A program made the translations under genes and the position numbers. DNA of 64,000 nt from Demequina aestuarii (GTDB lineage: Bacteria > Actinomycetota > Actinomycetes > Actinomycetales > Demequinaceae), in the NCBI RefSeq assembly GCF_000975095.1, contig NZ_BBRD01000001.1:2003467-2067466 (forward strand), given 5' to 3'. Of this stretch, positions 25,073-34,229 are shown one piece after another (within the stretch, counting starts at the first letter, position 1; each line of letters begins with the position of its first letter). The notes under the pieces were generated by a model. The model worked only from the letters and a program-made list of their open reading frames with translations. It was not told the origin of the DNA and made no database searches.

Positions 25073-25449
25073 AACTCATCAAGCAGCACGACGCATTTCT
25101 GAAGGACGTCGTGAACCTGCGAGCTGCCCACCTGAGCCAGCTTGAGGACCGCGTTGCAGCGGTCAGCAGGTTCATAGACAGGGTCGACCACCCGATCGGG
25201 AAGCACTTCAACGAACTCATCCCCCAAGGCTCATACGCACAGCGGACCATCATCAATCCGGTCGGCGACCGTGACGAGCTCGACGCGGACGTCCTGCTGG
25301 ACCTGGACGAGGTCGATGGCTGGGTCGCGGCCGACTACGTCACCGAGCTCTACAAGGCGTTCGGGTCTGCCGTGGCCGTCGCTGACGGCTTCTTGGCGCC
25401 ACCAAAGGGTGCTGTCCCTGCGGGTGTTCGATCGCACCTGAGTCGGTAG
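25069..25449 (+). pseudogene. CD-NTase (cGAS/DncV-like nucleotidyltransferase), C-terminally truncated
   Basis: 126 residues from GTG. They keep the SMODS-type active-site start: GSYAQRT at 54-60 followed by DELDADVLLDLD with the D72-x-D74 metal pair. Complete CD-NTases have 300-400 residues, so the third catalytic Asp and the whole helical domain are missing. Homology seems to end near residue 112 (DGFLAPP); the tail up to the TGA reads out of unrelated DNA. A CGCACCT-N8-AGGTGCG repeat at 25433-25454 marks the break. With the 4-bp overlap onto the phospholipase, this is the relic of a type I CBASS operon. Confidence 0.8.
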
Positions 25450-25631
25450 GTGCGGTCAACGTGGCCCGCTCGTTCGAGCCGCAAGAATTGGCGCCGACCG
25501 TGGCGGAGCGCGCAGCCGGACTCTCCCGCGCTAAACCCGGCGCGAACCTGAACGACGGCGCTGCCGGGTCCTGGGCGGCAAACCAGCCGAGAGGTACGTC
25601 GCCCACTACGTCCCACCCACTGGCGCGTAGC
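25450..25631. other. Junction region after truncated CD-NTase
   Basis: 182 bp in which I cannot identify a gene. Frames are open but have no start or recognised motif. It probably holds the far side of the deletion or insertion that cut the nucleotidyltransferase gene. Confidence 0.4.
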
Positions 25632-26198
25632 TCAAGGCCTCAGCACGAGCGTGAGCGCTCCCGCGGTGACAGTCATCCAAACAGCTGGCTGAAGAAGCGT
25701 GGCGAAGATCGCCCCCTTTCGGAAGGAAGCAGACTTGTGCGGTTGCAGCGCGAGCATCGTCGAGTACTCGGTGTGCCAGCGCAAAGGGATGCCGCGCGAC
25801 CTCAGCGCGTGCTGCATCCGAGCTCGCCTACTGCTCGGGACCTTGAAACTCACCGGAGCCGCGATGCTCTGCGCGATGTAGACGCCCTCAGTCTCGACAA
25901 CGATCTGCGTCATCGCTCTGTTCACGTGAATGGCGTCGATCGCGTCCGACGGGATCTTCGCTCGGCCAAGGACGGTCTCCAATACCACCGACTCTCTGGT
26001 GAGCCAGGCCCCTTGGTTGACGAGACCATTGATCAAGATGCCAGGGAGGATCCACAGGACTGCGGCCCACACCGGCACGCGAGGCGACAACGAGACCGAG
26101 AAGAAGATAAAAAGCCCCACGACTGCCATGAGACCGGAAGCGACAAGCGATACATCCGCTGGCCGAATGAGGGCGAGCCTGCGCCTAGCCGGTTTCAT
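25632..26198 (-). CDS. Unrecognised two-helix membrane protein
   Basis: 188 aa from the ATG 5 nt after the stop of the gene in front. Two adjacent hydrophobic hairpin helices (about 16-60: VSLVASGLMAVVGLFIFF...VWAAVLWILPGILING), then a soluble beta-rich part (SVVLETVLGRAKIPSDAI... IVVETEGVYIAQS) that could be a PH-like domain, and a final hydrophobic helix. Tight linkage to the truncated upstream gene suggests the two worked together, perhaps as a membrane effector and its partner. Function unknown. Confidence 0.55.
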   Translation of the reverse strand: MKPARRRLALIRPADVSLVASGLMAVVGLFIFFSVSLSPRVPVWAAVLWILPGILINGLVNQGAWLTRESVVLETVLGRAKIPSDAIDAIHVNRAMTQIVVETEGVYIAQSIAAPVSFKVPSSRRARMQHALRSRGIPLRWHTEYSTMLALQPHKSASFRKGAIFATLLQPAVWMTVTAGALTLVLRP

Positions 26199-26203
26199 CC
26201 CCG

Positions 26204-26630
26204 TCACCCCGCTCCAGACATTCCAGCGAACATTGTGCCTGGCAGATTCGTCGTGCTCGCCACACCCACATACTGGTGACGACCCACTTGGGTCACGGAA
26301 GTGCCCCACTGGGTGGCGAACTTGCTGGCCTCATCCACCAACTTCGGCAACATACCTCGATATGTAAGGGAACCCATGGCAACACCTCCGACGCCGAGAG
26401 TTAGGGCGGACACCGCTACGTAGCCGGCAGCTCGTTGCGCTGTCCAGTGCCGGTTCGCCATGCCATCGACAGCGGTGCCGGCGACGACAACGGCGGTGGC
26501 GACCGCACACGTCCCGAATGACACGACGATGCACACCCCAGCAACAACTACTCTGGCGCCGATCAGCACCTTCTCTCCGTGATCATTCCACCACTTGCCA
26601 TAGTCGACGCCTTCGCGGCCTAACCCCTCG
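26204..26630 (-). pseudogene. 5'-truncated membrane-effector-like gene
   Basis: The frame runs from a stop at about 26631 without an initiator before an internal GTG (26569). The readable protein, VDYGKWWNDHGEKVLIGARV followed by an Ala/Val-rich double membrane segment and a soluble tail, looks like the C-terminal part of a larger protein; similar WWNDHGEK plus membrane-helix ends occur in large actinobacterial surface or polymorphic-toxin proteins (recalled, not checked). The missing 5' part abuts the transposase-like relic, so the insertion probably removed it. A true 122-aa gene starting at the GTG cannot be excluded. Confidence 0.5.
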
Positions 26631-26675
26631 ATTCACCAGAACCTTCAGCAGTCCCCCCACGACCTGCCCCAAGGC

Positions 26676-27596
26676 TTGGTGACCGTCGACCTCGGCTACA
26701 GCCAACTCGACCCAGAGAACTTCGCACTCCCGGTGCGCGCCCTCGGATACGGCCTCAACATCATGTACAAGAAGAACGATCTCGGCATCCAAGCAGACTA
26801 CGAGGGCGCTCTGCTCGTCGATGGCAGGTGGTACGGCGCGTGCCTCGAGCAGCAGTCCATTGATCCGTCTCCCAACTACGAAACCGGTCTGCTCACTGAG
26901 GACCAGTACCGCGCTCAGCTTGCACAGCGCAGCAAGTACCAGATGAGACTCCTCGAGGTCAGCAGCAACGGCGAGGGAGAGAACTACGAGTGCCCCGCCC
27001 AAGGAACCGGGTGTGCCATGAACTGCTCTCTCAAGAACCGCGCCAAGCCCTCGCGCACCACGAAGAAGCCGGGCAGCCGCGGCAGGCCTGCCAAGAAGCG
27101 GCAGAGCGTCCGCGATGATCAGGTCCCCGAGATCCGGCAGGCCGTGTGCACCAACAAGTCCAAGACCACGATCCCCATCGCTGTCGGCGCCCGTTGGGCC
27201 TAGGAGATCCCGTACCGCAGCCCCGAGTGGCACGACGCGTACGGCCCTCGGCGCAACCAGATGGAGGGCTACAACCGGGTGCTGAAGGACGCAACCGCCG
27301 CAGCGATCTCCGCGCCCGACCACCGTCGCTACCGAGGCCTAGGCAAGCAGAACCTCGCACTGGTGTTCAAGGCACTCGGCGCCAACATCCAAGCGGTGCT
27401 TGCGATCCTGCGGGAGTTCGCGGAGCGCGAGGCGCCGGCACCTAACCCCGGTGGCCGCCCCGCGACCACGACCCTCGCCAACTACCGCCGCGAGCCCTAC
27501 GACCTGCCGATCCGTATCGCAGGCCGGCCCGCGAAGGACAAGCCGGGCAAGCCCAAGAAGCCCGAACCGCCGGGTAGACCGGCACGAGCCGCTTAG
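26676..27596 (+). pseudogene. Transposase-like (DDE-type) gene broken by an in-frame stop
   Basis: A continuous frame of about 306 codons interrupted by TAG at 27201-27203. The first part (VDLGYSQLDPENFALPVRALGY) and the second part (SPEWHDAYGPRRNQMEGYNR, then RGLGKQNLALVFKALGANI) resemble the end of actinobacterial transposase-like proteins, with a C-terminal R..xxE..xN motif where DDE enzymes carry the catalytic Glu. The C-terminus is Pro/Lys-rich. The 5' end has no SD and may also be missing; the frame is open from 26604. I saw no terminal inverted repeats. Identification as a transposase is from recalled family resemblance only. Confidence 0.6.
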
Positions 27597-27632
27597 CAGC
27601 CCTCCGGCCGCAAGAGAACTTCACAAACAGAC

Positions 27633-27669
27633 GCCGAGGGGGCGGAGCTATGCGCTCCGCCACCTCGGC
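27633..27669. terminator. Hairpin, 15-bp stem with one mismatch
   Basis: GCCGAGG-G-GGCGGAGC, loop TATGC, GCTCCGCC-A-CCTCGGC. It lies at the right edge of the island, between the transposase relic and tRNA-Lys. The remaining 150 bp up to the tRNA hold nothing recognisable. Confidence 0.65.
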
Positions 27670-27819
27670 ACACGTGTGTGCGGCGACTTCCAGGCGCAAA
27701 CCGCCTCCGGAAGCAGTTCGAGTCAGCACCGCCACCCTCCAAGAGTGACCGAACCGCCTCGAGACTGACGTTCCCGACCCAATCGCGAATTCTCGCGAGA
27801 GCAATCGAGAAGATGCCGC

Positions 27820-27895
<76 letters not shown>

Positions 27896-28016
27896 TCGCG
27901 TCGCGGGCATGGTGCCGCGCGGTGCGAAAGACAACATTAGCAGGACCGGCCGGAGGATGCGAAATCGCACCCGTAGCGGGAATCACCCACGCCCGCATCG
28001 GCGTTAGGTTGGCATC

Positions 28017-28487
28017 ATGACTGAGAACCGACTCGCCGCAGGCGACACCGCGCCCGACTTCACCGCCCCCACGGACCAGGGTTCGTTCACCCTCTCCGAG
28101 CACCGTGGCAGCCGCGTCATCCTGTACTTCTACCCCGCCGCGATGACGCCCGGCTGCACCACGCAGGCCTGCGACTTCCGCGACTCGCTCGACGCCCTCA
28201 AGGCCGCAGGCTACGAGGTGGTGGGCGTGTCCAAGGACGAGCCCGCGAAGCTGGCCGAGTTCCGCGAGCAGGAGGGACTCACGTTCACGCTCGTGTCCGA
28301 CCCGGACCGCACTGTGCAGGACGCCTACGGCGCGTGGGGCATGAAGAAGCTGTACGGCAAGGAGGTCGAGGGCTCGATCCGCTCGACCGTGGTGATCGGC
28401 CCCGACGGCACCGTGGAGCTCGCGCAGTACAACGTCAAGGCCACCGGCCACGTCGCGAAGCTGCGCCGGGACCTCGGAATCGACTGA
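28017..28487 (+). CDS. bcp: Peroxiredoxin, BCP/PrxQ type
   Basis: 156-aa thioredoxin-dependent peroxidase. The peroxidatic Cys is in YPAAMTPGCTTQACDFRD (about 40-57), with the PrxQ-type resolving Cys five residues later. It reduces hydroperoxides in the cytoplasm; trxA about 1 kb away could supply electrons. TAGGTT ends 6 nt before the ATG and no SD exists, so it is probably leaderless. Confidence 0.95.
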   Translation: MTENRLAAGDTAPDFTAPTDQGSFTLSEHRGSRVILYFYPAAMTPGCTTQACDFRDSLDALKAAGYEVVGVSKDEPAKLAEFREQEGLTFTLVSDPDRTVQDAYGAWGMKKLYGKEVEGSIRSTVVIGPDGTVELAQYNVKATGHVAKLRRDLGID

Positions 28488-28542
28488 CGGCGCCCCTGGG
28501 CGATCGGGTGTGGGCGCGCTGCCCGCGTATCCTGGTGGCCGC

Positions 28543-28627
<85 letters not shown>

Positions 28628-28753
28628 TGCAGGGACGTCGACCCCACGCACACGAGAGTGGCGTGGGGCGCGGACTGCACGCGCCCACGAGGGACCAGCG
28701 GCCCGGCGGACCCCGTCCAGGCGGAGTGCTGACGCTCCGCCTACGCTGAGATC

Positions 28754-29101
28754 ATGGCGCCCCGGAAGGATGACCAGCGATCCCTGCTGGTCGAACAGCA
28801 GGAGCGGGTGCGCGCCCGCGTGGCGGAGCTCGAAGCGGAGATGGACGCCCTGACCCGTGCTCGCCGCGGCGAGTTCGACGACGACGAGCACGATCCCGAG
28901 GGAGCGACGCTCTCCTCGCAGTGGTCGATGCTGGCGGGGCTGCTCGAGTCCGCCCGTGACGAGTCTCGGCAGGCTGCCGATGCAGTGGAGCGCCTGGACG
29001 CAGGCGAGTACGGCATCTGCGTGGACTGTCACCGTCCCATCCCACCCGCGCAGCTCGAGGCACGGCCGCTGCGGGAGCGATGCGTGGCCTGCTCGGCCTG
29101 A
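28754..29101 (+). CDS. TraR/DksA-family zinc-finger protein
   Basis: 115 aa: an N-terminal helical hairpin (RVRARVAELEAEMDALTRAR...) and a C-terminal four-Cys finger, CVDC...CVAC (residues ~90-113). DksA/TraR proteins bind in the RNA polymerase secondary channel; actinobacterial members often lack the acidic tip, and their role is less clear. TACGCT ends 6 nt before the ATG (leaderless pattern). The gene ends at a strong bidirectional hairpin. Confidence 0.88.
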   Translation: MAPRKDDQRSLLVEQQERVRARVAELEAEMDALTRARRGEFDDDEHDPEGATLSSQWSMLAGLLESARDESRQAADAVERLDAGEYGICVDCHRPIPPAQLEARPLRERCVACSA

Positions 29102-29125
29102 TCGCACGCGCCCGGGAGGAACGCA

Positions 29126-29159
29126 AAGAGCCCCGGACCCCTCAGGGTCCAGGGCTCTT
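29126..29159. terminator. Bidirectional terminator hairpin
   Basis: AAGAGCCC-C-GGACCC, loop CTCA, GGGTCC-A-GGGCTCTT. A 14-bp stem with one mismatch between the convergent TraR-like and thioredoxin genes. Confidence 0.82.
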
Positions 29160-29168
29160 CAGTACACG

Positions 29169-29549
29169 TCAGTGCGAGTGCTGCTCTTCCGACTGCTGAG
29201 CGGCGACGTCGGCACGGACCTTGTCCATGTCGAGGTCCTCGACGGCCTTGACCAGGTTCTGCAGGTCGGGTCCCGCGAGCGCGCCAGCCTGGTTGTAGAC
29301 CATGATGCCGTCGCGGAACGCCATCAGCGTGGGGATCGCGGTGATGCCGAACTGAGCACCCAGCGCCTGCTGGTCCTCGGTGTCGACCTTCGCGTGGGTG
29401 ATCTCGGGCTTGTCATCGGAGGACTGCTCGAAGATCGGCGCGAAGCGCTTGCAGGGTCCGCACCACTCGGCCCAGAAGTCCACCAGGACGATGCCGTCCT
29501 TGGTGACAGTCTGCTCGAAGTTCTCGGTGGTCAGTTCCACGGTTGCCAT
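29169..29549 (-). CDS. trxA: Thioredoxin
   Basis: 126 aa with the thioredoxin fold and the active site WAEWCGPCKRFAPIF at about 28-42; cis-Pro in TAIPTLM. The ATG is preceded by GGAAGGAA. The C-terminus has a 20-residue extension rich in Gln and Glu that ends in SEEQHSH and is not part of the fold. A general disulfide reductase, probably partner of the peroxiredoxin nearby. Confidence 0.95.
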   Translation of the reverse strand: MATVELTTENFEQTVTKDGIVLVDFWAEWCGPCKRFAPIFEQSSDDKPEITHAKVDTEDQQALGAQFGITAIPTLMAFRDGIMVYNQAGALAGPDLQNLVKAVEDLDMDKVRADVAAQQSEEQHSH

Positions 29550-29678
29550 GGGGTTCCTTCCTCTGTCGATTCCCCGTACGCCCCCATAACGCGTCACCGC
29601 CGGGGGGTATTCCTGACCAGAATCCCATGCCTCGGCGCGCGTGCGCACCATGCCACCCCGGCGCGGTAGAAAGGACTC

Positions 29679-30221
29679 ATGACTGACATGGCAGAGATGC
29701 CCTCCGAACCCTCGGGGTGGCTGTCCGAACGCGAGCTCCAGCACGTCCGCCGGGAGCTGCCGCTGTTGTACATCAATGCCGTGCCGGTGCGCGTCGACGC
29801 CACCGGCGAGGTGACGGAGGTGGGCCTGCTGCTGCGTGCCGACGACGACGCGATCTCGCGCGCCCTCGTCGCAGGCAGGGTGCTGTTCCACGAGACCGTT
29901 CGCGACGCGCTCCTGCGCAACCTCGAGAAGGACCTGGGGTCCGTCGCGATGCCGCGCATTCCTGTCTCGCCGACCCCGTTCGCGGTGGCCGAGTACTTCC
30001 CCACCGAGGGGTACGGCGCGTTTCACGACTCCCGCCAGCACGCGGTCGCGCTGGCGTTCGTGGTGGCTGTCGACGGTTCGTGCGAGCCCAGCCAGAACGC
30101 GCTCGACATCGTGTGGCTGAGCCCGGAAGAGGCCGCCAGCGACGACGTCGCGCGCGACATGACTGGTGGTCAGCACAGCCTGCTCAGGCGGGCGCTGGCC
30201 CACTGCGGCGTCCTGCGCTAG
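29679..30221 (+). CDS. DUF4916 (NUDIX-like) protein
   Basis: 180 aa. The pattern GWLSERELQHVRRELPLLYINAVPVRVD with EVGLLLRAD and GRVLFHETVRDAL matches DUF4916, a NUDIX-fold family common in actinobacteria. The classical NUDIX box GX5EX7REUXEEXGU is not evident, so hydrolase activity is uncertain. GAAAGGA serves as SD. Confidence 0.82.
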   Translation: MTDMAEMPSEPSGWLSERELQHVRRELPLLYINAVPVRVDATGEVTEVGLLLRADDDAISRALVAGRVLFHETVRDALLRNLEKDLGSVAMPRIPVSPTPFAVAEYFPTEGYGAFHDSRQHAVALAFVVAVDGSCEPSQNALDIVWLSPEEAASDDVARDMTGGQHSLLRRALAHCGVLR

Positions 30222-30267
30222 AGACACCGCCCCTGCCGAGGCGGCCGATGCACGTGCCGGTCGCGCG

Positions 30268-30888
30268 TCAGTGCTGAGGCTCGGCCACGACGGCGGCCAC
30301 GTGCGGCGCCATGGATCGGAAGGCTCCGCCCCGGTGCGAGAGCTCGTTCTTGCGCTCCGGCGACAGTTCCGCGTTGGTGACCCGCTGGCCGTCTGCCACG
30401 AACACGGGGTCGTAGCCGAACCCGCCCTCGCCGCGAGGCTCTCGTGCCACGGTGCCCTGCATGCGGCCCACCTCGACGAACTCGCGCCCGTCGGGGGTCA
30501 CGAACGCCGCGGCGCAGATGAACGACGCGCCCCTGTGCTCGTCGGGCACGTCCGCGATCTGGTCGAGCAGCAGCGTCAGGTTCGCGGCGTCGTCGCCGTG
30601 AGACCCCGCCCAGCGTGCGGAGAATACGCCGGGCGCCCCGCCCAAGACGTCGACGCTGATACCCGAATCGTCCGCGAGCGCCGGCAGTCCCGTCGATGCC
30701 GCCAGGGCGCGCGCCTTGATCAGCGCGTTGGCCTCGAAGGTGACGCCGTCCTCGACGGGCGACGGCGCGTCGAGGTCGAGCGCCGAGGCGACGTCCTCGC
30801 GATGCACATGCGGCAGCAGCGGCGCGAGGATCGCCCAGATCTCGTCCACCTTGTGGGCGTTGCGTGTGGCGATCGCGAGGACGGCCAT
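30268..30888 (-). CDS. rdgB: XTP/dITP diphosphatase
   Basis: 206-aa Ham1/RdgB pyrophosphatase that removes non-canonical purine triphosphates. The N-terminus reads ATRNAHKVDEI (the substrate loop, usually TxNxxK), DDSGISVD carries the catalytic Asp, and ARWAG and GFGYDPVF follow. It lies 1 bp after rph, the usual rph-rdgB order. Confidence 0.95.
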   Translation of the reverse strand: MAVLAIATRNAHKVDEIWAILAPLLPHVHREDVASALDLDAPSPVEDGVTFEANALIKARALAASTGLPALADDSGISVDVLGGAPGVFSARWAGSHGDDAANLTLLLDQIADVPDEHRGASFICAAAFVTPDGREFVEVGRMQGTVAREPRGEGGFGYDPVFVADGQRVTNAELSPERKNELSHRGGAFRSMAPHVAAVVAEPQH

Positions 30889-30889
30889 C

Positions 30890-31639
30890 TCAGCTCACCG
30901 CGCCATCAAGACTCAGCGCCTGTGCCTGCAGGCGAGCGAGGTCGGCGTTGCCGGCGGTCGCGAGCGCGAGCAGCTCGTCCAGTTCGGTCTTGCTGAAGGT
31001 CTTGCCCTCAGCGGTGCCCTGCACCTCCACGAAGCCGCCGTCGCCGGTCATCACCACGTTCATGTCCGTCTCCGCACGCACGTCCTCCTCGTAGGGGAGG
31101 TCGAGCATCGGGGTGCCGTCGATGATGCCTACCGAGATCGCGGAGACGGAGCCCGAAAGCGGCTGCGCGCCTGACTTGATGGCGCCGTTGGCGCGTCCCC
31201 AGGCGATCGCATCGGCCAGCGCGACGTACGCGCCGGTGATCGCCGCGGTGCGGGTGCCGCCGTCTGCCTGCAGCACGTCGCAGTCGAGCACGATGGTGTT
31301 CTCGCCCAACCCCTTGACGTCGATCACGGCGCGCAGTGAGCGACCGATGAGCCGGCTGATCTCGTGGGTGCGGCCGCCGATCTTGCCGCGCACCGATTCG
31401 CGGTCGTTGCGGGTGTTGGTCGAGCGCGGAAGCATCGCGTACTCGGCGGTGACCCAGCCCTCGCCCGAGCCCTTCTTCCATCGCGGCACGCCCGGGGTGA
31501 ACGACGCGGCGCAGAGCACGCGCGTGCCGCCGAACGTCACGAGGCACGAGCCCTCGGCGGAGTCGAGCCACGAGCGCTCGAAGGTCACGGGGCGGAGCTG
31601 GTCAGGAGTGCGCCCATCGGCGCGGGTGAGGGAGGTCAT
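30890..31639 (-). CDS. rph: Ribonuclease PH
   Basis: 249-aa phosphorolytic 3'-5' exoribonuclease that trims tRNA 3' ends. Typical blocks: [11 protein letters not shown] at the start, [34 protein letters not shown] and [23 protein letters not shown]. The ATG follows TAGGCT by 6 nt without an SD (leaderless pattern). It heads the rph-rdgB operon. Confidence 0.96.
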   Translation of the reverse strand: MTSLTRADGRTPDQLRPVTFERSWLDSAEGSCLVTFGGTRVLCAASFTPGVPRWKKGSGEGWVTAEYAMLPRSTNTRNDRESVRGKIGGRTHEISRLIGRSLRAVIDVKGLGENTIVLDCDVLQADGGTRTAAITGAYVALADAIAWGRANGAIKSGAQPLSGSVSAISVGIIDGTPMLDLPYEEDVRAETDMNVVMTGDGGFVEVQGTAEGKTFSKTELDELLALATAGNADLARLQAQALSLDGAVS

Positions 31640-31670
31640 GCCCCGAGCCTAACGGCGTCGCGAGCCCCGC

Positions 31671-32441
31671 TCAGAAGCCGTGCACGTGGCCGGGCTTCGC
31701 GAGGCACGCGAGCGGCGCATGCCGTCGTACTGCCGAAAGCGTGGGGTGCGGATCCATCCACGACGCGATGTGCGTGACGATCAGCGCCTCGACGCCGGCC
31801 TCGGCCGCCATGCGCCCCAACTGGTCTCCGTTCATGTGGACGCCCTCGGGGTTGACCTCCCGGTGCGCCCATCCGGCCTCGCCCAGGATGAGCGACGCGC
31901 GCGTCGCGAGCGCGTCCACCTCGTCGCACCGGTCCGTGTCGCCGGTGAACATGAGCCGCGAGTCGCCCACCGTCACGAGGTAGGCCAAGGCCGGCACGGG
32001 GTGGCGAGCGCGAGCGGCTTCGATGACGAAGGGGCCGATGCGTGCCTCGTCGCCGTGCGCGAGCGGGCGGTAGTCGTACACATCCATGTCGGAGCCGTCG
32101 GGGTCGCCGGCGACCTCCTCCACGCGCCGGTCGAGCCCCGGAGGGCCCCACAGGGGGATGAGCGGCAGGCTCTCGTCGCGGGCGGGGCCGTACCGGCGCA
32201 GCACGGACAGCGCACCCAGGTCCGCGCAGTGATCGGGATGGCCGTGGGAGATGAGCACCCCGTCCACGCGCGCGGGATCGCAATACCGCTGCAGCGGGCC
32301 GATGGCCCCCGAGCCGAGATCCATGACCAGGCGCCACCGGCGCCCCTCGTCGTCCTCCGCTTCCAGCAGATAGCACGACGCGGGTGAGTCGGGGCCGGCC
32401 GTGGACCCCGCGCACCCCACGATGGTGAGTCGCATGCTCAT
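31671..32441 (-). CDS. MBL-fold cyclic phosphodiesterase / RNase Z-like hydrolase
   Basis: 256-aa metallo-beta-lactamase-fold protein. The metal motif [14 protein letters not shown] is at about 67-80, [10 protein letters not shown] provides the bridging Asp, and MNGDQLGRM and [10 protein letters not shown] provide later ligands. It resembles ElaC-like 3',5'-cAMP phosphodiesterases. The ATG overlaps the murI stop (ATGA), so it is cotranscribed with glutamate racemase. The exact substrate cannot be read from sequence. Confidence 0.88.
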   Translation of the reverse strand: MSMRLTIVGCAGSTAGPDSPASCYLLEAEDDEGRRWRLVMDLGSGAIGPLQRYCDPARVDGVLISHGHPDHCADLGALSVLRRYGPARDESLPLIPLWGPPGLDRRVEEVAGDPDGSDMDVYDYRPLAHGDEARIGPFVIEAARARHPVPALAYLVTVGDSRLMFTGDTDRCDEVDALATRASLILGEAGWAHREVNPEGVHMNGDQLGRMAAEAGVEALIVTHIASWMDPHPTLSAVRRHAPLACLAKPGHVHGF

Positions 32442-33238
32442 AGGCTCTCCACGCTCGTGACGACCGGACCGAGGAACCGCTGTGCGAGCGCCTCGAACCG
32501 CTCCCGCTCCCCGGTGGCGGAGAACCGATGCGTGGCCGCCGCGTCGCGGCTGCGCTCGAGGCCCGATGCGGTGAGCGCCCGGTAGACGTCGATGGCGGTC
32601 TCGGTCGCGGAGTCGACCAGCGTGACGTCGGGACCCATCACGTAGCTGATCGCGCCCTGCAGCATGGGGTAGTGGGTGCAGCCGAGGATGAGGGTGTCCA
32701 CGTCCGCGTCCTGGAGCGGGGCGAGGTACTCGCGGGCGATGTCGATGACCTCGGGACCGGACGTGATGCCGCCCTCGACCAGCTCCACGAAGCGCGGGCA
32801 CGCCTGAGAGTGCACGGAGATGTCCGGGGCCGCCGCGAGCGCGTCGTCGTACGCCCCGGACGTGATGGTGGCGGTGGTGCCGATCACGCCGATGCGCCCG
32901 GACTTGGTGAGCGATGCCGCGCGCCGCACTGCGGGGACGATCACCTCGACCACCGGGACGCCGCGCTCGCGCGAGAACCGCTCGCGGGCGTCACGGAGCA
33001 CGGCGGCCGATGCGGTGTTGCACGCGATGACCAGCATCTTCACGCCGTCCTCGACCAGGGCGTCCATGATCGACAGCGCATGCTTGCGGACATCCGAGAT
33101 CGGCAGCGGTCCGTAGGGGCCGTACTTGGTGTCCCCCACGTAGTGGATGGACTCGTGGGGCAGCTGATCCATGATCGCGCGGGCGACCGTGAGACCTCCC
33201 ACTCCCGAGTCGAACACCCCGATGGGCGCGTCACTCAC
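32438..33238 (-). CDS. murI: Glutamate racemase
   Basis: 266 aa. It makes D-glutamate for peptidoglycan. [17 protein letters not shown] is at the N-terminus; the two catalytic cysteines sit in [11 protein letters not shown] (about 70) and LGCTHYPML (about 184). It overlaps the DUF2017 gene by 8 bp and the MBL gene by 4 bp in the clpS-DUF2017-murI-MBL operon, a common actinobacterial order. Confidence 0.96.
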   Translation of the reverse strand: MSDAPIGVFDSGVGGLTVARAIMDQLPHESIHYVGDTKYGPYGPLPISDVRKHALSIMDALVEDGVKMLVIACNTASAAVLRDARERFSRERGVPVVEVIVPAVRRAASLTKSGRIGVIGTTATITSGAYDDALAAAPDISVHSQACPRFVELVEGGITSGPEVIDIAREYLAPLQDADVDTLILGCTHYPMLQGAISYVMGPDVTLVDSATETAIDVYRALTASGLERSRDAAATHRFSATGERERFEALAQRFLGPVVTSVESL

Positions 33239-33872
33239 CGGCGTCCTCCTCCATCGCGAACTGCACCAACGACTCCTGCAGCCACGTCAGCGCCTGATAC
33301 AGCATGCCGAGCCAGACCCGCTCGGGGTCCACCTCCAGGTCATCGTCGGCGTCGGTCGCGAGCGCGTGCGTCGCCAGGTCGATCTCCGCATGAAGGCGCT
33401 CGGCATCCTCGTCGCTCGCCAGCCTCAGTCGAGAGGCGAGCACCAGGCGCACGTCCGTCAGTGCGGCCGCCGTGGACATCGCGTCGGCGGGCGCGACGGC
33501 CCAGTCGGGGCCGTCCTCGCTCAGTTGCGACCACATGGTGCGCAGTCGCGCGACCTTGAGGTCGCGCAGATCGTGCTCGGTGAGGCGACGGAACTCGTCC
33601 GCGACGTCGCGGTCGTCCTTCGAGGCCGACGGCAGCAGACGCAGCACCGCAGGGTCGTCCGGCTCCGTCAGGGACTCCTCGAGACCGCGCAGGTGGCGGA
33701 AGATCTCGTCCGCCTCATCGGTTCCCGCGTCACGGTCGATCGGCGAGTCCATGCCGAACTGCTCGCCCCCGAGCAGCAGCCCCACGTCGGCCACGATGCG
33801 CGCGACCACCATGCGCTCCTCATCGTCCAGCTCTGCGACGGCGGCACCGTCACGAGCGGTGAAGCCCTTCAC
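33231..33872 (-). CDS. DUF2017 protein
   Basis: 213 aa from the GTG that overlaps the clpS stop by 4 bp (a longer frame reads 9 codons into clpS and is less likely). Highly acidic and mostly helical, without membrane segments or known catalytic residues. DUF2017 is regularly placed between clpS and murI in actinobacteria; function unknown. Confidence 0.88.
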   Translation of the reverse strand: MKGFTARDGAAVAELDDEERMVVARIVADVGLLLGGEQFGMDSPIDRDAGTDEADEIFRHLRGLEESLTEPDDPAVLRLLPSASKDDRDVADEFRRLTEHDLRDLKVARLRTMWSQLSEDGPDWAVAPADAMSTAAALTDVRLVLASRLRLASDEDAERLHAEIDLATHALATDADDDLEVDPERVWLGMLYQALTWLQESLVQFAMEEDAGE

Positions 33873-34156
33873 TCGCCACTCCGCTGCAGGGTCGCCCACA
33901 GTCCGTAGCCATGCATGGCCTGCACGTCGACCTCCATCTTCTCGCGGCCGCCGGAGCTGACCACGGAGCGGCCCTTCTCGTGCACTTCGCGCATGCGTGC
34001 CTCAGCATCGTGACGCGAGAACCCGAAGTACGTCTGGAACACGTGGGTGACATAGCTCATGAGGTTGACAGGGTCATTCCACACGATGGTGACCCAGGCG
34101 TCGTCCGCGCGGGTCGCGACAGCGCCGTCGCGCTCGATCTCCTCCTGCGTGGACAC
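33869..34156 (-). CDS. clpS: ClpS adaptor for N-end rule proteolysis
   Basis: 95 aa. The core VTIVWNDPVNLMSYVTHVF at about 22-40 and the ClpS fold (FGFSRHDAEARMREVHEKGRSVV) are intact. ClpS delivers N-degron substrates to ClpAP/ClpCP. The GTG start follows TAGGCT by 6 nt (leaderless pattern). First gene of a four-gene operon. Confidence 0.95.
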   Translation of the reverse strand: MSTQEEIERDGAVATRADDAWVTIVWNDPVNLMSYVTHVFQTYFGFSRHDAEARMREVHEKGRSVVSSGGREKMEVDVQAMHGYGLWATLQRSGE

Positions 34157-34229
34157 GTCTCCAGCCTAGGGCCGATGCGCGCGCGGGGTGGGGAGGCCGG
34201 GCGTCACGGGGGCGTGGTGCGCCTGCGGG

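Noticed and set aside
29667-29672. Leaderless start for the DUF4916 gene
   Set aside because: The TAGAAA hexamer does not end in T, and GAAAGGA gives an ordinary SD.
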